Positions 26,385-33,926 of a stretch of 64,000 bases of DNA are shown piece by piece (positions within the stretch are counted from its first letter, which is position 1; the number at the start of each line of letters is the position of its first letter). Source of the DNA: Methylobacterium sp. Leaf465 (GTDB lineage: Bacteria; Pseudomonadota; Alphaproteobacteria; Rhizobiales; Beijerinckiaceae); assembly GCF_001424705.1 (NCBI RefSeq), contig NZ_LMRA01000001.1, positions 89,608 through 153,607 on the forward strand. Direction: 5' to 3'. The notes under the pieces were generated by a model. That model had not been told where the DNA came from and did no database searches. It saw only the letters and a program-made list of their open reading frames with translations. Position numbers and translations under genes: made by a program.

Positions 26385-27278
26385 ATGAGCCAAAGCGACG
26401 ACCGACAGCGGGATCTCATCGCCAGCCTCGATTTTCACGTCGAGGCCGGACTCGACCTCTTCCTCGACGAGGCGCCCCACGACCGCTTCTCGGAGGCCGA
26501 GGCGCCCGAGCCGATGACGGCGCCCCCCGCACGGCCCATGCCTTTGCGCGACGCGCCGGCCCCGCCGCGCCCACCCTTGCCCGGCGCCGGCATGGTCCTG
26601 GCCGATTTGCCCCAGCGCGGCGCGGCCCCGCCGCCGGCCCGGACCTTCGGCCAGTCGGCCGCGTCCAAGCCTGGGGAGGCGGCAGGCGATGCCCGTGCGC
26701 GGGCCCGCGACGTGCAGAGCCTCGACGAGCTGGAGGCGCTGCTCGCCGGCTTCGATGGTTGCCCGCTGAAATTCACCGCCAAGAACCTCGTCTTCGCCGA
26801 CGGCAATCCGGCGGCGAAGCTGATGTTCATCGGCGAGGCCCCGGGGGCCGACGAGGACCGCGTCGGCAAACCCTTCATGGGCCGTTCGGGCAAGCTTCTC
26901 GACCGCATGATGGCGGCCATCGGCCTCGACCGGACGAACGCTTACGTCACCAACATCGTCCCGTGGCGGCCGCCGGGGAACCGCAACCCGACCCCGCAGG
27001 AGGTCTCGATCTGCAGGCCGTTCATCGAACGGCAGATCGAACTCGCCGATCCGGACCTAATCGTTTGCCTCGGCAGCCCGGCGACGCAGGCGATCACCGG
27101 CACCAAGGACGGCATCTTGAAGGCGCGCGGTCGCTTCTACCCCTACCGCGTCGGGAGCCGCGAGATCCGTGCCCTGGCGACGCTGCATCCGGCCTATCTC
27201 CTGCGCCAACCGCTGCAGAAGCGCCTCGCCTGGCGGGACTTCCGGACCTTGCGCGCCGCCCTCGACGGGAAGGCCTGA
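26385..27278 (+). CDS. Uracil-DNA glycosylase, type-4-like, with an altered Fe-S site
   Basis: From ATG 26385 the product is 297 residues. About 95 residues are a Pro/Ala-rich extension, followed by the UDG catalytic domain. Motif 1 is FIGEAPGADEDRVGKPFMG and motif 2 is LHPAYLLRQP, both typical of family 4. The usual first Fe-S pair CxxC reads CPLK here, so one ligand is missing. Other candidate ligands remain in SICRPF and LIVCLG. The cluster may therefore be absent or differently held. The enzyme removes uracil from deaminated DNA. It is divergent from ETF-QO. Confidence 0.88.
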   Translation: MSQSDDRQRDLIASLDFHVEAGLDLFLDEAPHDRFSEAEAPEPMTAPPARPMPLRDAPAPPRPPLPGAGMVLADLPQRGAAPPPARTFGQSAASKPGEAAGDARARARDVQSLDELEALLAGFDGCPLKFTAKNLVFADGNPAAKLMFIGEAPGADEDRVGKPFMGRSGKLLDRMMAAIGLDRTNAYVTNIVPWRPPGNRNPTPQEVSICRPFIERQIELADPDLIVCLGSPATQAITGTKDGILKARGRFYPYRVGSREIRALATLHPAYLLRQPLQKRLAWRDFRTLRAALDGKA

Positions 27279-27381
27279 GCCCGCTCGGGCCGGCGCCCAA
27301 GCGGAACCGTATCCCGTAGCTGCGACTTACTTCACGCGGTCGTGTGTGACGCCGCGTGGCCGGACAGGGTGTAACGAGATC

Positions 27382-28293
27382 ATGCGCTGGGAAGATTTCC
27401 GCTCGTCGGACAATGTCGAGGATCGGCGCGGCGAAGGTGGTGGCGGTGGTGGGTTCGGCTTTCCCGGCGGCGGAGCCGGTGGCCTTGGCATCGGCACCAT
27501 CGTGATCCTGTGCATCATCGGCTGGGTCACGGGCATCAACCCGGCGGTCCTGATCGGCGGTGCTGAGCAGATGTCCGGCGGCGGACGCCCGCGCCAGGAG
27601 CAGGTCGACCCCCAGACCCAGGCCCAGCGCAAGACCAAGCCGACGGACGAGAGCGGGCGCTTCGCCGCCGCGATCCTCGGCAACACCGAGGACGTGTGGA
27701 AGGAGGTCCTGCCGAACCAGACGGGCCGCCAGTACCGCCCGACCGCGATGGTGCTCTACACCGGCGGCACCCGCAGCGGCTGCGGCTCGGCCCAGGCCGC
27801 CATGGGGCCGTTCTACTGTCCGATCGACAAGAAGGTCTATCTCGACACTTCGTTCTTCAAGGAGATGGAGCAGAAGTTCGGCGTGAAGGGCGACTTTGCC
27901 TACGCCTACGTCATCGCCCACGAGGTCGGCCATCACGTGCAGGACGAACTCGGCATTCTTGGCAAGGTCCAGGGCCGCCAGCAGAACGCGTCGAGCAAGA
28001 CCGAGGCGAACCAGCTGTCCGTGCGCACCGAGCTCATGGCCGACTGCCTCGCGGGCGTCTGGGCCAAGAATTCCAACGACAAGTATAACGCTCTGGAGCA
28101 GGGCGACATCGAAGAGGCGATGCAGGCGGCGAGCGCCATCGGTGACGACAAGCTTCAGAAGCAGTCGCAGGGGTATGCCGTGCCGGATTCCTTCACGCAC
28201 GGCTCATCCGAGCAGCGGATGCGCTGGTTCATGACCGGCTATCGCAGCGGACAGACGAAATCCTGCGACACGTTCCGGGCCGCGCGGAACTGA
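27382..28293 (+). CDS. Neutral zinc metallopeptidase, YpfJ family
   Basis: The 303-residue product starts MRWEDFRSSDNVEDRRG, the usual YpfJ N-terminus. A glycine-rich stretch and one transmembrane segment (GIGTIVILCIIGWVTG) follow. The metallopeptidase domain contains HEVGHH with H180, E181 and H184 as presumed zinc ligands and catalytic base. The domain also has GPFYCPIDKKVYLDTSFF and the third-ligand region ELMADCLAGVWA. The protein is anchored in the inner membrane. Its substrate is unknown. The start is fixed by this N-terminal match, while the open frame extends further upstream without meaning. Confidence 0.93.
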   Translation: MRWEDFRSSDNVEDRRGEGGGGGGFGFPGGGAGGLGIGTIVILCIIGWVTGINPAVLIGGAEQMSGGGRPRQEQVDPQTQAQRKTKPTDESGRFAAAILGNTEDVWKEVLPNQTGRQYRPTAMVLYTGGTRSGCGSAQAAMGPFYCPIDKKVYLDTSFFKEMEQKFGVKGDFAYAYVIAHEVGHHVQDELGILGKVQGRQQNASSKTEANQLSVRTELMADCLAGVWAKNSNDKYNALEQGDIEEAMQAASAIGDDKLQKQSQGYAVPDSFTHGSSEQRMRWFMTGYRSGQTKSCDTFRAARN

Positions 28294-28378
28294 GCTGCAG
28301 CCGGCGCGCTGTCTGGGGGCGGGACTTTCGCGTAGGATCAGTCCCGTCCCGCTCGCGTTCGGTTGAAGGCATTCCAAG

Positions 28379-28936
28379 ATGGTCGCATCCGACAAGACCC
28401 GCAGCTTCATCCCGCTGGCCATCGCGGTCCTCACGGTATCGGATACCCGCAGCGAGGGGGACGACCGCTCCGGCGACACCCTTGTCGAGCGCCTCACGGC
28501 AGCGGGGCACACCCTGGCCGCCCGCGCCATCGTTCCCGACGAGGTCGAGGCGATCCGCGGACAGGTCGAGCGCTGGAGCCGTGACCTAGCCGTCGACGTG
28601 GTCATCACCACGGGCGGCACCGGTTTCACGGGTCGCGACGTGACGCCCGAGGCCATCGAGCCCCTGTTCGAGAAGCGCATGGATGGTTTCTCAGCCGTCT
28701 TCCACCGCATTTCCTACGACAAGATCGGAACCTCGACCTTGCAGTCGCGCGCCACGGCGGGCGTCGCGAACGCGACCTACATCTTCGTTCTGCCCGGCTC
28801 GCCCGGCGCCTGCCGCGACGCTTGGGACGGCATCCTAGCCGCGCAGCTCGACTACCGCCATCGGCCCTGCAACTTCGTCGAGATCATGCCCCGCCTGGAC
28901 GAGCACCTGCGTCGCGGCGCTTCGATCTCGGTGTAG
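28379..28936 (+). CDS. moaB: Molybdenum cofactor biosynthesis protein B
   Basis: The 185-residue MoaB/Mog-fold protein has the pterin-binding signature VVITTGGTGFTGRDVTPEAI. LTVSDTRSEGDDRSGDTL lies at its N-terminal end and YIFVLPGSPGACRDAWD near its C-terminal end. MoaB-type proteins bind molybdopterin and are linked to its adenylylation before Mo insertion. The ATG at 28379 is 86 bases after the metallopeptidase stop. In methylotrophs Mo enzymes include formate dehydrogenase, but no partner is encoded here. Confidence 0.95.
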   Translation: MVASDKTRSFIPLAIAVLTVSDTRSEGDDRSGDTLVERLTAAGHTLAARAIVPDEVEAIRGQVERWSRDLAVDVVITTGGTGFTGRDVTPEAIEPLFEKRMDGFSAVFHRISYDKIGTSTLQSRATAGVANATYIFVLPGSPGACRDAWDGILAAQLDYRHRPCNFVEIMPRLDEHLRRGASISV

Positions 28937-28966
28937 GCGGGACGGTCGACCCGCGATCCGCGGCGA

Positions 28967-29488
28967 TTACGCCCGGTCGAGGCGCGCCGCGAGCGGGCGG
29001 GCCTTCAAACGACGGATGAATTTCGGGCCCGCCAGCAGGCGTTCGCGGCGCACCAGATCGCCTGGGCGTGGAGCGTTTACGCCGATGACGCGCTCCCCTC
29101 CGGCGGCCAGGCGTGTCGGCAGGCCGGTATGGGGGCGGCGCAAGCGGGCCAAAGACACCTCCGGGCGGGCCGTCCCGATGAAGCGGTCCAGAAGACGGAT
29201 CCAACCCTCGGCGGGAACATCGCCGGCCTCGAGACACAAGACCCAGTCCCGACGCGCGATCTTCGCACCGGCCGACCAGGGCGACGACCCACGACCACGC
29301 AGAACGACCGTCGCGCCGGTCGCCTCGGCCACGGCCTCGATCATCGCATTCGCGACCGGCACGACGATCACCGCGTCACCGACGAGTCCTGCCGCAACTC
29401 CGGCGACCAGCGCGCCTAGCGTATCGGCGAGGTGATCGACGGAATCGGGGTCGGCAGGCCGCGCCACGGAGATGAGAGCCGAAAGCAT
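28967..29488 (-). CDS. Glycosyltransferase-like (GT-A/GT2-type) short protein
   Basis: From ATG 29488 the product is 173 residues. It starts MLSALISVARPADPDSV and contains GATVVLRGRGSSPWSAGAKIARRDWVLCLEAGDVPAEGWI. This resembles the donor-site half of GT2 glycosyltransferases (a strand ending in an acidic LEAGD, in place of DxD). The rest is Arg-rich. It is too short to be a complete GT2 enzyme. No membrane segment or signal is seen. It is convergent with moaB and divergent from the radical SAM gene, sharing an AT-rich promoter region. Confidence in coding is good, in function low. Confidence 0.65.
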   Translation of the reverse strand: MLSALISVARPADPDSVDHLADTLGALVAGVAAGLVGDAVIVVPVANAMIEAVAEATGATVVLRGRGSSPWSAGAKIARRDWVLCLEAGDVPAEGWIRLLDRFIGTARPEVSLARLRRPHTGLPTRLAAGGERVIGVNAPRPGDLVRRERLLAGPKFIRRLKARPLAARLDRA

Positions 29489-29612
29489 GCGCGCGCATAC
29501 CGTATTTTCGCGTAGCGCCAAGCCACCTCGCGGCGACGCAGAGGACGCAAATGGGTAGAAACGCAACACGACACGCGTTCTGCCTGAAATTTTTGCAGCG
29601 CCCCGAACGTTT

Positions 29613-29627
29613 GTTCATGATACGTTC
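29613..29627 (+). promoter_or_regulatory. LexA (SOS) box of alphaproteobacterial type
   Basis: GTTC-ATGATAC-GTTC matches exactly the GTTC-N7-GTTC direct-repeat operator established for LexA in alphaproteobacteria. It lies 31 bases before the radical SAM start codon. It overlaps the -10 of a possible promoter (TTGCAG at 29593-29598, CATGAT at 29616-29621). GAACGT/ACGTTC arms also form an inverted repeat here. Confidence 0.7.
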
Positions 29628-29657
29628 TCGTCCGATCCCAACGGATGAGCCTCGCCC

Positions 29658-30782
29658 ATGCCAGCAGACGCCACTCGCCCATCGTCCGCCGGCCCCACAG
29701 CTGCGCGACGCCTCGGCGAGACCACACCGCAGCCGATGGGGCGGCGGGGCAGGGGTGCCACAGCCAATCCGAGCGGACGGTACGAGGCGGCCCGACGGGA
29801 AACCTTCGACGACGGCTGGTCCGGCAACGAGGAGGCGGTCCCCGTCCGGACCGAGGTGCGGCCGGAGCATGCCCGCACGCTGATCACCCGCAACACCTCG
29901 CCCGACATCTCGTTCGATCGCTCGATCAATCCCTACCGCGGCTGCGAGCACGGCTGCGTCTACTGCTTCGCCCGTCCGAACCACGCCTATGTCGGCCTGT
30001 CACCGGGCCTCGACTTCGAGACCAAGCTGTTCCGGAAGGTGGGTGCCGGCGCTCTGCTCCAAGCGGAGTTGTCGGCACCGGGCTACCGTCCCGCCACCAT
30101 CGCCCTGGGCACCGTCACCGATCCCTACCAGCCGATCGAACGGGAGCATCGCGTCACCCGCGCGGTGCTGGAGGTCCTGGCGCGGTTCCGCCACCCGGTC
30201 GGCATCGTGACGAAATCGAATCTCGTCGTGCGCGATCTTGACCTCCTCACCGACCTCGCGCGCGACGGTCTCGTGAAGGTCGCGATCTCGGTGACCACCC
30301 TCGATCCCGTCCTGGCACGCCGGCTTGAGCCCCGCGCGCCGCATCCGCAAAAGCGCCTGGACGCGATCGCCCGCCTGAGCGCCGCGGGCATTCCCGTGAT
30401 GGTCATCGCCGCGCCGATCATCCCTTCTTTGAACGATCACGAGCTCGAGGCGATCCTCGCCCGGGCCCGGGGGCTCGGCGCCGTGGAGGCGAGCCACGTA
30501 CTCCTGCGCCTGCCGCTCGAACTCGATGATCTGGTGAACGACTGGTTCGCCGAGCATTACCCAGGTCGCCAGCGCCACGTCATGTCGCTGGTCCGCGCCG
30601 CGCGGGGCGGTAAGGCCTATGACGCCGCTTTCGGCACGCGGATGACCGGCACCGGCGCCTATGCCGACCTGATCCGCCAGCGCATGCGGCTCGCCCGGCA
30701 GCGCCTCGGCTATCCCGAAGTCCGTCGTCGCCTCCGCGTCGACCTGTTCAGGGTTCCGCGCGACCAGTTGAGCCTGTTCTGA
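29658..30782 (+). CDS. PA0069/SplB-like radical SAM protein
   Basis: The 374-residue protein is a radical SAM enzyme of the PA0069 group (COG1533, related to spore photoproduct lyase). The cluster-binding motif is CEHGCVYC at C96, C100 and C103. It lies in the conserved context SINPYRGCEHGCVYCFARPNHAY. The barrel continues through ALGTVTDPYQPIEREHRVTR and KSNLVVRDLDLL. The C-terminal GTRMTGTGAYADLI is also typical. The reaction is not known for this group. A LexA box 31 bases upstream suggests DNA-damage induction and hence a possible DNA repair role. The 3' end overlaps the convergent rnhB by 35 bases. Confidence 0.92.
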   Translation: MPADATRPSSAGPTAARRLGETTPQPMGRRGRGATANPSGRYEAARRETFDDGWSGNEEAVPVRTEVRPEHARTLITRNTSPDISFDRSINPYRGCEHGCVYCFARPNHAYVGLSPGLDFETKLFRKVGAGALLQAELSAPGYRPATIALGTVTDPYQPIEREHRVTRAVLEVLARFRHPVGIVTKSNLVVRDLDLLTDLARDGLVKVAISVTTLDPVLARRLEPRAPHPQKRLDAIARLSAAGIPVMVIAAPIIPSLNDHELEAILARARGLGAVEASHVLLRLPLELDDLVNDWFAEHYPGRQRHVMSLVRAARGGKAYDAAFGTRMTGTGAYADLIRQRMRLARQRLGYPEVRRRLRVDLFRVPRDQLSLF

Positions 30783-31377
30783 GGTCGTAGGCGCGCGTGA
30801 AGCTGAGCCGATGATGGGGCGAGCGGCCGCGGTGTGCAAGGCCGGCGAGATGGGTGCGCGTGCCGTAGCCGACGTTGCTCGCCCACCCGTAGTCCGGGTA
30901 GCGCCCGGCCAGCCGACGCATCAATGCGTCGCGCAGGGTCTTGGCCACGATGGAGGCGGCGGCGATCTGCGGCACCAGCCGGTCGCCGCCCACCACGGCG
31001 CGGCCGGGGAGGGCGAGTCCCGGAATCGTGTCGCGGCCGTCGACCCAGACCGGTGCATCGAGATGCAGGCCGAGGACCGCGCGCCGCATGGCGTCGAGGG
31101 TGGCGGCGCGGACGTTGATCCGGTCCACCAGCGCGCGCGATCCGGCCGCCACCGCGACGCGGGCCCACGCCCGGATGAGTGGAGTCAACGCCTCGCGCTC
31201 GGCCGCCTTCAGGCGCTTGCTGTCGTCGAGACGCGCCAGAAGCTTGGGCGGGAATGCAGCCGGCGCAAACCACACCGCCGCGACGATCACCGGGCCGCAG
31301 AGGGCCCCCCGCCCAACCTCGTCGCAGCCGATCACGGCCGGGTAGGTCTCCGCCAGGCGCGGGTCGAAGGGCGGCAT
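30748..31377 (-). CDS. rnhB: Ribonuclease HII
   Basis: The 209-residue product matches RNase HII, which nicks RNA of RNA-DNA hybrids and single ribonucleotides in DNA. The catalytic acidic residues D19/E20 are in VIGCDEVGRGALCGPV. Further landmarks are LDDSKRLKAAERE and PQIAAASIVAKTLRD, and the C-terminal YGWASNVGYGTRTHLAGLAHRGRSPHHRLSF contains the conserved GY-T-H pattern. The gene is convergent with the radical SAM gene, and the two coding ends overlap by 35 bases. Confidence 0.96.
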   Translation of the reverse strand: MPPFDPRLAETYPAVIGCDEVGRGALCGPVIVAAVWFAPAAFPPKLLARLDDSKRLKAAEREALTPLIRAWARVAVAAGSRALVDRINVRAATLDAMRRAVLGLHLDAPVWVDGRDTIPGLALPGRAVVGGDRLVPQIAAASIVAKTLRDALMRRLAGRYPDYGWASNVGYGTRTHLAGLAHRGRSPHHRLSFTRAYDLRTGSTGRAEP

Positions 31378-31442
31378 CGGGCAGGGTCCGGGCAGGGGGC
31401 TGATCCCTTTCCCTAGCGTGCGCGGTCAGACGGGTCCACGCG

Positions 31443-32522
31443 TCAGCCGAGTTCGACGATGCCCCGCGATGGCGTGCCCGCGGCCCGAACCCGGACGGAC
31501 GTGCTGCCATGGGCTTGAGCGATGTTGTCGTAGAACTGCCGCGCGCTCTCGGCCCAGGTGTACCGCAGGGCTTCGCTGCGGCAACGCTCCCGCGGAATTG
31601 CCAAGGCGGCCAGGGCGGCCGCACGCAAGTCGTGATCGAGGACGCCGGCACCGGTCCGGCCGATGACGTCGAGGGGCCCGGTGACGGGATAGGCGGCCAC
31701 TGGGACGCCACAGGCGAGGGCTTCGAGAAGCACGATTCCGAAGGTGTCGGTCAGGCTCGGAAACACGAAGACGTCGGCAGCGGCGTAGAGGGCGGCGAGG
31801 GCGGCGCCGGTGCGGATGCCGAGAAAGCGGGCCGCCGGCGCAATCCCCGCGAGGCGCGCCCGATCCGGGCCGTCGCCGACGACGACCTTCGTTCCGGGCA
31901 GATCGAGGCGCAGGAACGCCTCGAGGTTCTTCTCCACCGCGAGCCGTCCCACCGAGAGGAAGATCGGCCGCGGCAGCCCGGCAAGGTCCGGCGCATCCGG
32001 CGCATCCGGCGGGCGAGGCCGGAACAGCTCGGTGTCGACGCCGCGCGTCCAGCGCATCAGGTTGGTGAAGCCGCGCGCGTGGAGGTCGCGCTCCAGGGAG
32101 GGGGTCGAGACCATGGTGCCGTTGGCGGCGCCATGGAACCGGCGCAGCCAAGCATAGCTCCAGGTTTCGGGCACGGGGGCCCGGGCGGAGAGGTATTCCG
32201 GGAAGCGGGTGTGATAGCTCGTGGTGAACGGACGGCCATGGGCGAGGCAGTATCGCCGCGTGGCATAGCCCACGGTCCCTTCCGTGGAGATGTGGACGTG
32301 GGTGGGCTGCAGATCGTCCCAGAGGCGCGCTACGTGCCGCTTGGTGGCGTAAGCGACCCGAATCTCGGGATAGCCCGGCAGGGGCAGGGAGGCGAAGTCC
32401 TGGTGGGTCAGGAACACCGGGTCGAAGCCGTAGGCAGCCCCCGCCGCGGCCATGTTCTCCAGGGAGCGGACCACGCCGTTGACTTGCGGATGCCAAGCAT
32501 CCGTCGCGATGAGCAGCCTCAC
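31443..32522 (-). CDS. GT4-type glycosyltransferase
   Basis: The 359-residue product starts at a GTG overlapping the stop of the preceding phosphohydrolase (GTGA). The N-terminal half begins RLLIATDAWHPQVNGVVRSL, the classic GT4 opening with the acceptor-site loop. The C-terminal nucleotide-sugar half has FLSVGRLAVEKNLEAFL, the VVGDGPDRARLAGIAP strand and ADVFVFPSLTDTFGIVLLEALACGVPV, which contains the conserved Glu pair. Similar enzymes glycosylate diacylglycerol or phosphatidylinositol lipids. The coupling to a UDP-diacylglucosamine-pyrophosphatase-like gene suggests membrane glycolipid metabolism. Confidence 0.9.
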   Translation of the reverse strand: MRLLIATDAWHPQVNGVVRSLENMAAAGAAYGFDPVFLTHQDFASLPLPGYPEIRVAYATKRHVARLWDDLQPTHVHISTEGTVGYATRRYCLAHGRPFTTSYHTRFPEYLSARAPVPETWSYAWLRRFHGAANGTMVSTPSLERDLHARGFTNLMRWTRGVDTELFRPRPPDAPDAPDLAGLPRPIFLSVGRLAVEKNLEAFLRLDLPGTKVVVGDGPDRARLAGIAPAARFLGIRTGAALAALYAAADVFVFPSLTDTFGIVLLEALACGVPVAAYPVTGPLDVIGRTGAGVLDHDLRAAALAALAIPRERCRSEALRYTWAESARQFYDNIAQAHGSTSVRVRAAGTPSRGIVELG

Positions 32523-33340
32523 GCGACCGCCCGGGCTCCGTCGGGCCGCGTGCGGCCGACGAGATCGGTCAGCCCGGCGCGGGCCCTCAGCAGGCTCGGA
32601 TAGTGCAACACCTCCATGGTGCCGTCGTAGTGCTCGACGATGGCGGTGCAGGATTCCACCCAGTCGCCGGTGTTCAGGTAGGTGAGACCATTGATCTGCC
32701 GGTTGGCCGCGTGGTGGATGTGGCCGCAGATCACCCCGTCGGCCCCGACGCGCTTGGCCTCGGCGCTGAGCAATTCCTCGAACTTGCCGATGAAGTTGAC
32801 GGCGTTCTTGACCTTCAGCTTGGCCCAGGCGGAGAGCGACCAGTAGGCGAGGCCGAGGCGGCGGCGCACGGTGTTGACGTAGGTGTTCACGAAGAGGGCG
32901 AAGGTGTAGGCGCCGTCGCCCAGGAACGCGAGCCACCGGGCATGGCGGACCACCATGTCGAATTGGTCGCCGTGGATGACGAGGTAGCGCTTGCCGTCGG
33001 CGGCCTCATGCACCCGCTGATCGGCGATTTCGATGCCACCGAAGGTCATGCCGATATAGTCGCGCAGGAACTCGTCGTGGTTGCCCGGGACGTAGACTAG
33101 CGTCGAGCCCTTGCGAACCTTGCGCATGAGCTTCTGCACGACGTCGTTGTGGCTCTGCGGCCAGTACCAGCCGGACTTGAGTTGCCAGCCATCCACGATA
33201 TCGCCGACGAGGTAGATCTCGTCCGCATCGTAATCACGCAGGAATTCCAGCAGCAGATCGGCTTGGCAACCCTTGGTCCCCAGATGCATGTCGGACAGGA
33301 ACAGGGTCCGGACGCGGGTCGTCTCGGTGTCTTCGCCCAC
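32519..33340 (-). CDS. LpxH-like metallophosphoesterase (UDP-2,3-diacylglucosamine diphosphatase family)
   Basis: The 273-residue calcineurin-type phosphoesterase has metal ligands in order: TLFLSDMHLG (D, H), YLVGDIVDGW (D), YVPGNHDEFL (N, H), VIHGDQFD (H) and CGHIHHAANR (H, H). Family members hydrolyse the UDP-diacylglucosamine pyrophosphate bond in lipid A synthesis, but this longer, COG2908-type branch may act on another lipid substrate. The start is GTG. The gene overlaps the downstream glycosyltransferase by 4 bases, indicating a two-gene operon. It is divergent from the serine-cycle genes. Confidence 0.9.
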   Translation of the reverse strand: MGEDTETTRVRTLFLSDMHLGTKGCQADLLLEFLRDYDADEIYLVGDIVDGWQLKSGWYWPQSHNDVVQKLMRKVRKGSTLVYVPGNHDEFLRDYIGMTFGGIEIADQRVHEAADGKRYLVIHGDQFDMVVRHARWLAFLGDGAYTFALFVNTYVNTVRRRLGLAYWSLSAWAKLKVKNAVNFIGKFEELLSAEAKRVGADGVICGHIHHAANRQINGLTYLNTGDWVESCTAIVEHYDGTMEVLHYPSLLRARAGLTDLVGRTRPDGARAVA

Positions 33341-33926
33341 GTTCGCCTCCGGGACAGCCTCCGATCCCTGGAGCCAAACCGGATTCCCGTATCAGTTTGA
33401 TGACGTCGGCCTTGTCAGACCGGCCGCCTTCGGCGCCGCGACGTAAGCTCTTCTTCCACAAAAAAAATTTTGATTTGAGACCAAGTATTTCGGGTTTTCC
33501 TTTCGGCGGGAAGCCGGGCATAGTCCCGCTCAAGGTGCCCCACCGGGCGGCGTTCGAGAACGCATGACCGGAGCCCATCGAGGCGAACTAAGGGTGCCGT
33601 CCCCGGGGACGACGACGCTGAAACGGCCCAGCGGTCAGCGCGTGTCGCGCGACCCGGCCCATGGAGAAGAGGCTTGTGGTATTCGGTGGCGCGCGCGGCG
33701 ACGGGCGTCGAAGGGCTTTCTTCGACGCGGGCGGACCTGGGTCCTGTATCCGTCCACAGGTCGCGCACGTACGAGTTCGTCCCGCGATTCATCTAACCAG
33801 CGGCCGCTACGAGCACTCGGGATCGTCCCGGGACGCCCCGTGCGATCCGCTTCAACCCTCGGCGCATCATTGTCGCCGCACGCCAGGGCGCGTGTGGTGA
33901 CTAACGTGAGAAACGGAGAAAACATC
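33341..33926 (+). promoter_or_regulatory. Long regulatory region upstream of the serine-cycle genes
   Basis: No convincing gene lies in these 586 bases. Visible structure includes an AT block (A8 followed by TTTT) near 33459-33475. A perfect 8-bp inverted repeat GCGTCGAA / TTCGACGC lies at 33705-33728. A CGGGA-TCG-TCCCG palindrome lies near 33820-33835. In M. extorquens the LysR-type regulator QscR binds upstream of sga and activates the serine-cycle operon; this region is the equivalent place. I could not assign a specific QscR site or a promoter. Confidence 0.6.

Noticed and set aside
33564-33926. Open frame extending upstream of sgaA
   Set aside because: It is in the same frame as sgaA, but the residues look random and the family N-terminus starts at 33927.
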